A stretch of 64,000 nt of DNA from Leifsonia sp. ku-ls (GTDB lineage: Bacteria; Actinomycetota; Actinomycetes; Actinomycetales; Microbacteriaceae), in assembly GCA_003367665.1 (NCBI GenBank), contig QKXI01000006.1:195702-259701 (forward strand), read 5' to 3'. A program made the position numbers and the translations under genes. This document shows, in pieces, positions 16,727-25,039 of this stretch (its first letter is position 1; every line of letters starts with the position of its first letter). The notes under the pieces were generated by a model. That model had not been told where the DNA came from. It searched no databases and saw only the letters and a list, made by a program, of their open reading frames with translations.

Positions 16727-17566
16727 ATGTCTTTCCCTGAGCAGCAGCAGCAACCGCCCGGCAGCACCGACGCGATGGAGCCGCGCCCCGATCACGGCGA
16801 GCAGAGCTACCGCGGGAGCGGGAAGCTGACCGGAAATGTCGCCCTCATCACGGGCGCCGACAGCGGGATCGGCAAGGCGGTCGCTATCGCATACGCGCGA
16901 GAGGGCGCCGACGTCGCCATCGCCTACCTGGAGGAGGACGACGACGCGGAGGACACCGCGCGCTGGGTGCGGGAGGCCGGCCGAAGGGCGCTCCTGCTGC
17001 GCGGGGACGTGTCCGACCCGCAGCACTGCCGTGACCTGGTCGCGCGCACGGTCGAGGAGCTCGGCGGCCTCGACATCCTCGTCAACAACGCGGCCTACCA
17101 GATGACGCGCGAGTCGCTGGAGGAGACGCCGGAAGACGAGTGGGACCACACCATCGCCACGAACCTGTCCGCGTTCTTCCACCTGGCGAAGGCGGCCGTG
17201 CCGCACATGAAGCCCGGCTCCAGCATCATCGGGTCGTCGTCGGTGAACTCGGACATGCCCTCGCCCACGCTTCTGCCGTACGCGGCGACGAAGGCGGCGA
17301 TCGCCAACATGACCGCGTCGCTGGCGCAGCTGCTCGGCGAGAAGGGCATCCGTGCCAACAGCGTGGCGCCCGGGCCGATCTGGACGCCGCTCATCCCGTC
17401 GACCATGCCGGAGGAGAAGGTCAGCCAGTTCGGCAGCGACACGCCCCTCGGCCGGGCCGGCCAGCCCGCCGAGCTCGCGCCGGTGTACGTGCTGCTCGCG
17501 TCCGATGACGGGTCGTACATCTCGGGTGCGCGCGTCGCGGTCACCGGGGGCCGGCCGATCCTGTAG
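16727..17566 (+). CDS. SDR oxidoreductase, YghA / general-stress-protein-39 type
   Basis: A 279-residue SDR with an N-terminal polar extension (EQQQQPPGSTDAMEPRPDHG) that is characteristic of the YghA/GSP39 group. Motifs: TGADSGIG, LVNNAAYQ, Ser in IIGSSSVNSD and YAATK. In this group the enzyme reduces aldehydes or ketones with NADPH and is often induced by stress. GGAGG lies 7 nt before the ATG at 16727; an earlier ATG at 16723 is out of frame and leads to an immediate stop. The gene is monocistronic, divergent from the small hydrophilic protein. Confidence 0.9.
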   Translation: MSFPEQQQQPPGSTDAMEPRPDHGEQSYRGSGKLTGNVALITGADSGIGKAVAIAYAREGADVAIAYLEEDDDAEDTARWVREAGRRALLLRGDVSDPQHCRDLVARTVEELGGLDILVNNAAYQMTRESLEETPEDEWDHTIATNLSAFFHLAKAAVPHMKPGSSIIGSSSVNSDMPSPTLLPYAATKAAIANMTASLAQLLGEKGIRANSVAPGPIWTPLIPSTMPEEKVSQFGSDTPLGRAGQPAELAPVYVLLASDDGSYISGARVAVTGGRPIL

Positions 17567-17645
17567 CCGCGGGGGGAACCGCGGGAGTCGCGTCGGACAT
17601 CCTCCTGTAGGGCGGAGCGCCGCCCCGCAGACCCGAGGAGTGCCC

Positions 17646-18185
17646 ATGAGACGCGTCGTGTCCCTGGCGTGTGCGGGCGTGTTCGCCGCCGCGCTGTCGT
17701 TCGCCACCACCGCCGCGGCCGCGCCGGTCCCGTCGAGAACGGGCGAGTACTGCGCCGTGCGCATCGAGCCGATCGGCTCCCCGGTTCCGCCCGCCACGCC
17801 GGTCTGCTTCGACACGCAGAGCGAGGTGGATGCGTACCTCGCGGCGATCACCGGCGATCCCCGGGCGCGGTCGAGCGCACCCGCGGCGCCGACCGCCACT
17901 GCGAGCGTCGTGCTCGGCACGGTGTACAAGGACGCCGGCTACGCGGGCGGCAGCCTCAGCTTCTACGGCGGCGGCGCGTGCTCCGGCGTCACGTACGGCT
18001 TCCCGTCGCTCGACCCGTCGTGGCAGAACACGATCAGCTCGGCGAAGGCCTTCGCGTCCTGCTGGGTGTCGCTGTACTCGGCGACCTCGTACGGCGGTTC
18101 GCAGCTGCTGTGCACGCCGAACTGCTCCACTCTCGGCAGCCTCAACGACCGCGTGCTGTCGCTGGTGTTCCGCCCGGCCGGCTGA
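17646..18185 (+). CDS. Secreted beta/gamma-crystallin-like protein (peptidase inhibitor I36-like)
   Basis: A 179-residue exported protein: a signal peptide of about 26 residues ending in AAAAP, a variable linker, then a Greek-key domain at about 95-179. The paired motifs YKDAGYAGGSLSFYG and LYSATSYGGSQLLC are typical of beta/gamma-crystallin domains and of I36 metalloprotease inhibitors. Four cysteines in the domain (CSGV, ASCWV, LLCTPNC) suggest disulfides. Role: a stable extracellular domain, possibly a calcium-binding or inhibitor protein; neither is proven. GAGGAG precedes the ATG at 17646. Confidence 0.8.
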   Translation: MRRVVSLACAGVFAAALSFATTAAAAPVPSRTGEYCAVRIEPIGSPVPPATPVCFDTQSEVDAYLAAITGDPRARSSAPAAPTATASVVLGTVYKDAGYAGGSLSFYGGGACSGVTYGFPSLDPSWQNTISSAKAFASCWVSLYSATSYGGSQLLCTPNCSTLGSLNDRVLSLVFRPAG

Positions 18186-18206
18186 CGCCTCCGGCGCGTC
18201 TCCGGC

Positions 18207-19001
18207 TCAGCGGGCCGTGGCGAGCCCGGCGACCTGGCAGACGCCGGGGCGGCCCGGCACGACGGCCGGGTTGCCGTCGTCCATGACGCAGAGCTGCAGG
18301 TCGGCGGGCACAGGATGCGGAGCCGGGGTGGCGGCGAGCTGGTCGGTGCCGGGGTCGAGGGCACCGTGCAGCCACATGCGTCGGCAGATCGCGATCGGGT
18401 CTCCGGAGTCGGGCAGCGACGATTCGAGGGACGCCGCGGCCATGCGGAACTGGCCGTCGGCTCCGCGGTCGGGGGAGGCCAGGCAGTAGACGAGATCGGA
18501 GGCGGTCACCGGACGCGACCCGACGATGACGGCGGCGGCGGTCGCGCCAGCCCCGACGAGCAGGAGACCGACGCCGCCCCAGACCGCGAAGCGCCGGCGC
18601 AGAACGGCTCGGCGGCGTGCGCTCTCGCCGCGCACGTGACCGAGGAGCGCCGCGCGCGTCGCGTCGGGCTCGCGCCGCTCCGGCCCCGCCGCGGAGAGCG
18701 CCGCCAGCTCACGCCGCCAGCGTCTCGCCGTGCGCCCGCGGTCCCGCAGCACGTCGTCGCACAGGTCGAGCAGCCAGGGCAGGAGCGAGCCGTCAGCGAT
18801 GCGGGCGCGTGACCGCGCGCGCCAAGCCTCGAAGAAGACCAGGGCGACCACGTCGTCGGCGTCCCGGTCGCTCGCCGTTCGCGTGCGTGCCCTGCTGCGG
18901 ACCGCGTCGCGGTGGCGGTCGTAGAGGAGGCCGAACGAGCGTTCCGTGCCGCTCGTCGCCTCCAGCCACAGGGCCGCGTCCGAGCCCTCCCCGTTCGTCA
19001 C
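18207..19001 (-). CDS. Sigma-70 region 2-like protein fused to a membrane-anchored exterior domain
   Basis: A 264-residue protein with three parts. Residues about 5-100 look like ECF sigma region 2 (ERSFGLLYDRHRDAVR, then DADDVVALVFFEAWRAR, the usual core-polymerase-binding helix, and LLPWLLDLCDDVLRDRGR). Region 4 is missing. A transmembrane helix follows at about 139-161, then an exterior domain of about 100 residues with cysteines. The start is the GTG at 19001, preceded by GGAGGGG at a good distance; an upstream ATG at 19085 lacks one. Inference: a membrane-bound decoy, anti-sigma or sensor derived from a sigma factor. A separate sigma plus membrane-protein pair at 55.8-57.2 kb looks like the unfused counterpart. 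Confidence 0.72.
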   Translation of the reverse strand: MTNGEGSDAALWLEATSGTERSFGLLYDRHRDAVRSRARTRTASDRDADDVVALVFFEAWRARSRARIADGSLLPWLLDLCDDVLRDRGRTARRWRRELAALSAAGPERREPDATRAALLGHVRGESARRRAVLRRRFAVWGGVGLLLVGAGATAAAVIVGSRPVTASDLVYCLASPDRGADGQFRMAAASLESSLPDSGDPIAICRRMWLHGALDPGTDQLAATPAPHPVPADLQLCVMDDGNPAVVPGRPGVCQVAGLATAR

Positions 19002-19176
19002 CGGTCGCCCCTCCGTCCTGTCGGAGGCTAACACGCGCTCGATCCGCTTCGGAAAGAAGGGAACCCGATCGGGCGTGCCGGACATCCCGTTGTGACGGCG
19101 GCAGCAGGGGGATCCGGGGGGACGCCCCCTCGCGGCGAGAGCGGCCGCCGCCGATCCATGCCGTCCGGCATGGAGG

Positions 19177-19207
19177 ACGGCGCCGGTGGTCAGGCCACCG
19201 GCGCCGT
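19177..19207 (-). terminator. Hairpin terminator after the SRPBCC gene
   Basis: Perfect 13-bp arms (19177-19189 and 19195-19207) around a 5-nt loop, 24 nt past the stop of the SRPBCC gene on the minus strand. No T-tract follows. Confidence 0.6.
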
Positions 19208-19230
19208 TCCTGTGCGCTGAGGGGTGCGGG

Positions 19231-19698
19231 TCAGACCGTCTCGCCGCGGTCGACCTCGCCGCGCCAGGCGCCTGTCTCGGTGCCCTGCGACTCGATGAAC
19301 TTCTTGAAGTTCTCCAAGTCCTTCTTCACGGCGTGGTCGTCGAGGCCGAAGATCTGGCCGACCTTCTCCACCGCGTCGGACGGCGCCCACTCCAGCTGGA
19401 CGGTGACCCGGGTCTCGGCGTCGGAGAGGCGGTGGAAGGTGACGACGCCGGCGTGCTCCGTGTCGCCCGCGACCGACTTCCACGCCACGCGCTCGTCGGG
19501 GAGCTGCTCGGCGATGACGGTGTCGAACTGACGCTCGACGCCGCCGATCTTGACCCGCCAGTGGTTGGTGGTGTCGTCGACCTGGGTGATCTCCTCCACC
19601 TCGTCGAGGAAGTGGGGGAAGGACTCGAACTGGGTCCACTGGTTGTACGCCGTCGTGACGGGCACGTTCACGTCGATGGACTCGGTCACTGCAGCCAT
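19231..19698 (-). CDS. SRPBCC family (polyketide cyclase/START-like) protein
   Basis: A 155-residue soluble protein with the SRPBCC helix-grip fold: the start TESIDVNVPVTTAYNQWTQF is the usual first strand and helix, PHFLDEVEEI follows, and a long C-terminal helix (AVKKDLENFKKFIES) closes the cavity. Members bind hydrophobic ligands; this subgroup is common near stress genes in actinobacteria and has no defined reaction. AAGGAG lies 7 nt before the ATG at 19698. It is transcribed alone and ends in a hairpin. Confidence 0.88.
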   Translation of the reverse strand: MAAVTESIDVNVPVTTAYNQWTQFESFPHFLDEVEEITQVDDTTNHWRVKIGGVERQFDTVIAEQLPDERVAWKSVAGDTEHAGVVTFHRLSDAETRVTVQLEWAPSDAVEKVGQIFGLDDHAVKKDLENFKKFIESQGTETGAWRGEVDRGETV

Positions 19699-19815
19699 GT
19701 CGGCTCCTTTCGTAACGTTCTTCTTCTTCTCGCGGTCGTACCCGACGCTAGGCCGGGCGACGAGGGCGGGATAGGGGATGGAATTCCCAGGCGGATCGTG
19801 GAAAGGCCCGCGGCC

Positions 19816-21006
19816 TCACTCGGACGGGGTCGGGCCAACGGGCCAGCGCAGCAGCGCGGCGGCGGGCGCGTCGTCCGGCAGCTCGCCGGGCGAGACCACG
19901 ATCACGTGGGCGTCCGTCAGCACGGCGGCGCGCGCGATGGCCACGGACGCCGGCACGATGCCGAGCTCGCCCGCGCCGAAGTCCTGCTCGGGGGCGGACG
20001 CGATCCACGGCTGCGCATCGAGGGCGATCGCCCTGCGCTCCTCGTCGTGGGTGCGTTCGGCCTCGCGCGGAACGCAGACCAGCACGGTGTCGGCCTGGCT
20101 CTGCTCGAGCGCGTCCACGACCTCGCCGATGCCGAGCGCCTCGCTCCTGCCCTCGCCTTCCGCGCGGGTGAAGATGCGCTGCAGGGCGGCCTGCTCCTCC
20201 TCGGCCGCGACGCGCGCGACCGCCTCCTCGAAGCGCCGGAACAGGTCCGCCTGCTCGTCGCCCGCGGTGGCCTCCAGCTGCTCCGAGACGAGCACGGACC
20301 TCGCCGCCTCCGGCAGCTCCGCGGTCAGCAGCTCGACCGCGCGCACATCGCCCGCGACGAAGACGAGCCGCGGACGGTAGCGCTCGACCAGCTCGCCGAC
20401 GCGCTCCGCCACCTTCGCCTCGTTGTGCTTCCAGGTGTCCTCGACGTAGTGCTGGTACCGGAGCTGCGCCCAGCCGCCGGAGGGCACCTTGTGCACGATC
20501 CCGTGGGAGTCGCCCTCGACCTGCTCCGCCTCGTCGATCCGCTGCGCCGTCTCGGCGCCGTCGGCCGGGGTGTCTCCGTCGTGCTCCAGGTCGGGCCGGC
20601 GGTGCCAGATGGTCGCGCCGTCGCGGGACGCCTCCACCAGCAGGGCGTGGAAGCCGAAGGCGTCGCGGGCGAGCAGCGGGAGCGGGTCGATGACGGGCGC
20701 ATGCCAGGCCCAGCCGTCGCGCGGGATGGCGCCGAGGATCACCTCGTCGACCTCCACCCGCCCCGCCCGCACCGCGAGGAAGCGGGCGCTCGGGCTCGGG
20801 GTGTCGTGCCCGGCCGCGAGCGCGGCCTCCACAGCGTCCCGGTCGGCTTGCGGCGCGCCCTGCAGCTCGAGGGAGTCCAGGAGCGAACGGTGGCGCAGGT
20901 CGACCGTGCGCTTCGGATCGGGCAGGTCGCGCGAGATGTCGGCCAGCACCGTCGTCCACGGGCCCCGCTCGGCGAGCAGGCCGCCGACGATGTCGCGTGC
21001 CGTCAT
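19816..21006 (-). CDS. Rv2629/Balon-like ribosome hibernation factor (Vms1/eRF1 family)
   Basis: A 396-residue protein of the bacterial Vms1-like group related to eRF1, to which mycobacterial Rv2629 and Balon belong. Key sign: the eRF1 GGQ loop is replaced by PSGGWAQLRYQHYVEDTWKHN at about 175-195, the degenerate form usual in this group. The middle domain (PRLVFVAGDVRAVELLTAEL) and the C-terminal alpha/beta domain (IASAPEQDFGAGELGIVP) complete the three-part layout. Known for Balon: it enters the ribosomal A site in cold or stationary phase and protects the peptidyl transferase centre. The start ATG at 21006 overlaps the stop of the upstream acidic-protein gene by 4 nt. Confidence 0.82.
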   Translation of the reverse strand: MTARDIVGGLLAERGPWTTVLADISRDLPDPKRTVDLRHRSLLDSLELQGAPQADRDAVEAALAAGHDTPSPSARFLAVRAGRVEVDEVILGAIPRDGWAWHAPVIDPLPLLARDAFGFHALLVEASRDGATIWHRRPDLEHDGDTPADGAETAQRIDEAEQVEGDSHGIVHKVPSGGWAQLRYQHYVEDTWKHNEAKVAERVGELVERYRPRLVFVAGDVRAVELLTAELPEAARSVLVSEQLEATAGDEQADLFRRFEEAVARVAAEEEQAALQRIFTRAEGEGRSEALGIGEVVDALEQSQADTVLVCVPREAERTHDEERRAIALDAQPWIASAPEQDFGAGELGIVPASVAIARAAVLTDAHVIVVSPGELPDDAPAAALLRWPVGPTPSE

Positions 21007-21296
21007 CGGGCGCCCTCCTCCCCGGACTCCGTGCTGAACACCACCGGGTCCGGGCCGGTCGCGCCCGGATCGCCCGGGTCGTCGGCGCCGGTCACGTCGT
21101 CGTCGGCGGCGCGCTCCGCGCCGTCGATGCCGGAGGCGGCCACCACCTCCGCGTCGTCGGTGTCGTCGGGCATCGGCTCGGTCTGCCTCCACTCCTCGAC
21201 GTGGCTGGGACCGTGGCCCTGCACGAACGGCTGCGCCTCATGGGCCAGCTGCTCGTCCTGGGCCGGTCCGTGCTTCGTGTTGCCGCGTTCGGCCAT
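21003..21296 (-). CDS. Small acidic hydrophilic protein upstream of the hibernation factor
   Basis: A 97-residue, strongly acidic protein (ADDDVTGADDPGDPG and similar runs), rich in His and Gln at its N-terminus, with no hydrophobic core and probably unfolded. I recognise no domain. AAGGAG stands 6 nt before the ATG at 21296, and the stop overlaps the hibernation-factor start as ATGA, so both are made together. It may be a stress-protective or accessory peptide; the evidence is only its composition and its coupling. Confidence 0.7.
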   Translation of the reverse strand: MAERGNTKHGPAQDEQLAHEAQPFVQGHGPSHVEEWRQTEPMPDDTDDAEVVAASGIDGAERAADDDVTGADDPGDPGATGPDPVVFSTESGEEGAR

Positions 21297-21439
21297 GTCG
21301 TTCTCCTTCCACGTCTGAAGGCCCATGCGGGCCGGGACGCGACCGAACGAACCACCGCCACCGAGGCGCTGCAACCTCTTGCGACCGGACGAGATGGGGG
21401 TAGGCGTGGAGGCGATCCCACCGACGGAAGGAGAAGGAC

Positions 21440-21634
21440 ATGGCCGATCGACCCATCCAGATCGACGTGCAGAAGTACCTCAGCGGGGTGGACTATCCCG
21501 CGGGCAAGGCCGACCTGGTCGGCGCCGCGCAGGGTCAGGGAGCGCCGAAGGAGGTCATCGACGCGCTCGAGGGCCTGCCCGATCGCGACTTCGACAGCCC
21601 CGTGCAGGTCACGGAGGGCATCAGCGGCAGCTGA
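21440..21634 (+). CDS. DUF2795 domain protein
   Basis: A 64-residue protein of the DUF2795 family, recognised by the order 'QKYLSGVDYPAGKADLVGAA' then 'PKEVIDALEGLPDRDFDSP'. Members are short, three-helix proteins found in many stress-tolerant actinobacteria, with no known activity. GAAGGAG precedes the ATG. It is divergent from the acidic-protein and hibernation-factor genes. Confidence 0.88.
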   Translation: MADRPIQIDVQKYLSGVDYPAGKADLVGAAQGQGAPKEVIDALEGLPDRDFDSPVQVTEGISGS

Positions 21635-21644
21635 GCCGCTTCTG

Positions 21645-21680
21645 GGCCCGGCGCGGGAGGCTCAGGCCCAGCGCCGGGCC
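21645..21680. terminator. Possible bidirectional hairpin at convergent gene ends
   Basis: Ten-bp arms (21645-21654 and 21671-21680) with a 16-nt loop between the DUF2795 gene and the convergent ABC permease gene. The second arm lies within the permease gene's last codons. It is GC-rich and could arise by chance. Confidence 0.35.
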
Positions 21681-22582
21681 GCCCACCGCTCGAACAGACC
21701 GAGAAGCGAGTCGGTGATCTTCCCGAGCACCGCGAGCAGGATGATCGCGAGGATCAGGCGATCCGTGCGGCCGTTGTTCTGCGAGTCGCTCAGCAGGAAG
21801 CCCAGACCCATCGAGGAGGCGATCAGCTCCGCGGCGACCAGGAACAGCCAGGCCTGCGCCAGCGCCAGCCGCAGCCCCGAGATGACCGAGGGCAGCACGG
21901 CCGGCAGCTGCACGGTGGCGAACAGGCGGACGCCGTTCAGGCCGAAGGCGCGTCCCGCCTCCACCAGGTGCCGGTCGACGTGCTTGAGGGCCGCGGCGAC
22001 GGTCGTGTAGACGGGGAAGAACGCGCCGATCGCGATCAGGATGATCTTGGAGTCCTCGCCGATCTTGAACCACAGGATCAGCAGCGGCACCCAGGCCAGA
22101 GACGGCACGGCACGGATCGCCGCGAGCGTCGGGCTGAACAGGATATCGGACCAGCGCGACAGCCCGACGAGTGCGCCGAGCAGCAGGCCGAGCGCCGCTC
22201 CGATGGCGAAGCCGGCCAGCACGCGCTGGGTCGAGATCGCGACGTACTGCCCGAGCAGGCCGCGCTGGGCGAGGTCGACCGCCGCCTCCCACACCATCGC
22301 GGGGGTCGGCAGCTGCGAAGACGTGAACGCACCGGAGGTCGCGGCGAGCTGCCACGCCACGAGCAGGATCGCCGGGATCACGAACCCGGCGGTGATCCGC
22401 ACCCAGCGGCGCGAGGCCAGTGGGATGCGGGACCCCGGCGGGGTGGTCTCGGGCCGCGGGCGCTCGCCGGCGACCGAGATGCCGCCTCCGGCCGCCATCC
22501 CGGGGCCGCCGGCGTAGACGAGCCCCGAGTCGCCGGTGCGGATCAGCGGCCCGTCGCCCTCCGGTGCGTTCTGCGTCGTCAT
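21662..22582 (-). CDS. ABC transporter permease, SsuC/TauC type
   Basis: A 306-residue permease with a polar N-terminal tail and about six membrane helices. The EAA-type loop reads LVEAGRAFGLNGVRLFATVQ, and the SsuC/TauC-type LPSVISGLRLALAQAWLFLVAAE follows. Members import alkanesulfonates, taurine, nitrate or pyrimidine precursors; which applies here is open. GGAGG lies before the ATG at 22582. It is the third gene of the importer operon (ATPase, binding protein, permease). Confidence 0.9.
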   Translation of the reverse strand: MTTQNAPEGDGPLIRTGDSGLVYAGGPGMAAGGGISVAGERPRPETTPPGSRIPLASRRWVRITAGFVIPAILLVAWQLAATSGAFTSSQLPTPAMVWEAAVDLAQRGLLGQYVAISTQRVLAGFAIGAALGLLLGALVGLSRWSDILFSPTLAAIRAVPSLAWVPLLILWFKIGEDSKIILIAIGAFFPVYTTVAAALKHVDRHLVEAGRAFGLNGVRLFATVQLPAVLPSVISGLRLALAQAWLFLVAAELIASSMGLGFLLSDSQNNGRTDRLILAIILLAVLGKITDSLLGLFERWAARRWA

Positions 22583-22589
22583 GCGGTCG

Positions 22590-23627
22590 TCAGCCTCCGA
22601 TGGCGCCAGGGTCGGCCTTCTTGGCGAACGTCGGGTCGAGCAGGGTGTCGAGCGCCTTGTCGATGTCGGCCTGCGACCGCACGTCGCCCGACTGGACGAA
22701 GATCGGGCCGACCTTCTTCAGCACGGCGAGCTGCGCCGGGCCTGGCACGTTGGAGACGTCGAGGTTGGTGCGCTCGGTGATGACCGTCGTGGCGACGGCC
22801 GGGTCGATGCCGGCGACGTCGGAGAGGATCTTCGCCGTCTCGTCCGGGTGCTTCTGCGCCCACGCGCGGGCGTACTCGTAGGTGTTCACCACGGTCTGCG
22901 CCACGTCCGGCTTCGACGACAGGAACGACTCGGTGGCGTTGAGGAAGCCGTAGGTGTTGAACTTCACGTTGCGATAGATGAGCTTCGCGCCCGACTTCTC
23001 GGCGTTCGCCATGATCGGGTCGAGACCGCTCCAGGCGTCCACCGAGCCGTTCTGCAGCGCCGCCCAGCCGTCGGCGTGCTGCAGGTTCTGGATGGTGACA
23101 TCGCTCGCCGACAGGCCGTTGGCCTCCAGCGACTGCAGCAGGAAGAAGTATGGGTCGGTGCCCTTGGTGGCGGCGACCTGCTTGCCCTTGAGCTCCTTCA
23201 CCGACGTGATCGGCGAGTTCGGGCCGACGACGATCGCCGACCACTCCGGCTGCGAGTAGATGTCGATCGTCTTGATCTCGGAGCCGTTGGAGCGGGCGAG
23301 CAGCGCGGCGGAGCCGGCGGTCGACCCGACGTCGATGGCACCGGAGCGCAGCGCCTCGTTGGCCTTGTTCGAGCCGGCGGACTGCACCCAGTTGACCGTG
23401 ATGTCCTGCTTCTTGAGCGCCTTCTCCAGCCAGCCCTCCTTCTTGATGACGAGGCTCAGCGGGTTGTAGGTGGCGAAGTCGATGTTGAGCGTTCCGCCCT
23501 TGGTGACGCCGGCGCTGCTCTCGGAGCCGGCGGCGGCGCCCTCCCCGGCGACACAGCCGGTCAGCAGGAGGCTGGTGGCCGCGACGATGCCGGCGGCGGC
23601 GAGCAGGATGGTGGGTTTACGGCGCAT
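22590..23627 (-). CDS. ABC transporter substrate-binding lipoprotein, SsuA type
   Basis: A 345-residue binding protein with signal peptide and lipobox LLTGCVAG (Cys at about 24). The mature domain begins TLNIDFATYNPLSLVIKKEGWLEKAL and continues with INVNWV-like strand and GSTAGSAALLARSNGSEIK, the SsuA/NMT1-like pattern of the sulfonate and taurine binding proteins. The start at 23627 is chosen because GAGAGG lies 7 nt upstream and it gives a standard signal peptide. The permease follows after 7 nt. Confidence 0.9.
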   Translation of the reverse strand: MRRKPTILLAAAGIVAATSLLLTGCVAGEGAAAGSESSAGVTKGGTLNIDFATYNPLSLVIKKEGWLEKALKKQDITVNWVQSAGSNKANEALRSGAIDVGSTAGSAALLARSNGSEIKTIDIYSQPEWSAIVVGPNSPITSVKELKGKQVAATKGTDPYFFLLQSLEANGLSASDVTIQNLQHADGWAALQNGSVDAWSGLDPIMANAEKSGAKLIYRNVKFNTYGFLNATESFLSSKPDVAQTVVNTYEYARAWAQKHPDETAKILSDVAGIDPAVATTVITERTNLDVSNVPGPAQLAVLKKVGPIFVQSGDVRSQADIDKALDTLLDPTFAKKADPGAIGG

Positions 23628-23658
23628 GATGCCTCTCACGGTCGATGTGCTGCGGGTT

Positions 23659-24516
23659 TCAGTAGGGGAAGACGGGGACGCCCGACGGGCGCTGCTCGCC
23701 GTGCGCGCGGCCATGGCGGTCGATGCCGAGGCCGTCGAGCAGGTCGGCGCGCAGCTCGGCGAGCTCCGCGGAGCCGCGGTCGCGCGGTCGCGCGCCCGGC
23801 ACGGTGGTCACGCTCCGGATCGTGGAGCCCTCCCGATCGGGCTCGGTGCCGAGCAGGACGACGCGGTCGGCCAGTTGCAGGGCCTCGTCGACGTCGTGCG
23901 TGACGAGCAGGATCGTGGTGGGCGCGGCGGCGTGGACGTCGAGCAGCAGGTCTTGCATGCGCAGCCGGGTGAGCGCGTCGAGGGCGCCGAACGGCTCGTC
24001 CAGCAGCAGCACGCCGGGGTTGCGCGCGAGCGCCCTGGCGAGGGACGCGCGCTGCGCCATGCCGCCGGACACCTCACGCGGCCGGAGGGTGGAGGAGGCG
24101 GTGAGGCCGACCAGGTCGAGCAGCCGGGCGACGCGCTCGCGGCCGGCGGCGCGGTCGAGGCCGCGGGGGAGTCCGAGCGCGACGTTGTCGGCGAGCGAGC
24201 GCCACGGCAGCAGCCGCGGCTCCTGGAAGCCGACCGCGCAGCGCGCATCCACACCCGCGACCGGGGTGCCGTCGATGAGGGCCGCGCCGGCCGTGGAGTC
24301 GTCGAGGCCGCCGGCGATGCGCAGCAGCGTCGACTTGCCGCAGCCGCTGGGGCCGAGGATGGCGACGACCTCGCCCGGCGCGATCCGCAAGGAGACGTCG
24401 CGGAGCACCACCCGCGGTCGTGCGCCGGTGCGCTTGTCCCGCGTCGCCGCGGCGGCGAAGGCGCGGCCGACCGCGTCGAAGGCGACGGGGAAGGCGGAGG
24501 ACGGGGCGGCGGTCAT
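23659..24516 (-). CDS. ABC transporter ATP-binding protein, SsuB/TauB type
   Basis: A 285-residue ATPase: Walker A GPSGCGKST (about 55-63), Q-loop FQEPRLLPW, signature VSGGMAQRA, Walker B LLLDEPFG and the switch His in LVTHDVDEA. The Q-loop 'EPRLLPW' is typical of the nitrate/sulfonate/taurine importers. It is first in a three-gene operon with the binding protein and permease. A TAGCGT box lies 9 nt before the ATG at 24516. Upstream to 24606 I see no gene. Confidence 0.92.
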   Translation of the reverse strand: MTAAPSSAFPVAFDAVGRAFAAAATRDKRTGARPRVVLRDVSLRIAPGEVVAILGPSGCGKSTLLRIAGGLDDSTAGAALIDGTPVAGVDARCAVGFQEPRLLPWRSLADNVALGLPRGLDRAAGRERVARLLDLVGLTASSTLRPREVSGGMAQRASLARALARNPGVLLLDEPFGALDALTRLRMQDLLLDVHAAAPTTILLVTHDVDEALQLADRVVLLGTEPDREGSTIRSVTTVPGARPRDRGSAELAELRADLLDGLGIDRHGRAHGEQRPSGVPVFPY

Positions 24517-24525
24517 CGTGCTCCG

Positions 24526-24531
24526 ACGCTA
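24526..24531 (-). promoter_or_regulatory. Possible -10 box of the Ssu-type operon
   Basis: TAGCGT on the minus strand with 9 nt to the ATG at 24516, slightly longer than the other near-leaderless cases. Confidence 0.35.
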
Positions 24532-24606
24532 TCGACCGGCGGCGCTCACCCGCTGGGCCGCTGAAACGCTACGTAACGAAACTTGCCGGGCGCGTCGTCC
24601 CGCGGG

Positions 24607-25014
24607 TCAGAGCGAGGCGCCGGGCACGCCGGAGACGACGAGGGCCGCTCCGCCCACCCAGACGCCGACGGCGAGCAGGATGCCCATGATCGGCACCCAG
24701 AAGCTGATCCGCCGCAGGACCAGCAGCACGACCGCGACGATGACCGCGACGAGGGTGACGGCGCCGGGGCCGAGGAGCGCGAGGAAGAAGCCCGCGCTCA
24801 TCCGGTCGGTGTCGCACACCGTGGAGGCGCCGCACGGGTCGCTCGCGAAGACGAGGAAGAAGGCGAAGAACGTCAGGCCGACGGCGACCGCGCCGGCGAC
24901 GACCAGCAGGACGATCGTGGTGACGAGATCCCACACCACCACCGGGCGGCGCAGGCTCGGGGCCGGCGCGTAGCCGGGAACGGGCGGCCCGTAGGCGGGC
25001 GGCGGGTTCGTCAT
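24607..25014 (-). CDS. Membrane protein of unknown function
   Basis: A 135-residue protein with a proline-rich cytoplasmic start (NPPPAYGPPVPGYAPAPS) and three predicted helices at about 27-55, 72-98 and 104-126. A loop with two cysteines (SDPCGASTVCD) faces the outside between the first two. No domain is recognised; such proline-rich small membrane proteins are common in Microbacteriaceae. GAGAGG precedes the ATG. It lies just downstream of exonuclease III and may be cotranscribed with it. Confidence 0.78.
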   Translation of the reverse strand: MTNPPPAYGPPVPGYAPAPSLRRPVVVWDLVTTIVLLVVAGAVAVGLTFFAFFLVFASDPCGASTVCDTDRMSAGFFLALLGPGAVTLVAVIVAVVLLVLRRISFWVPIMGILLAVGVWVGGAALVVSGVPGASL

Positions 25015-25039
25015 GGTCTCGCCTCTCTCGTCGTGTCGG

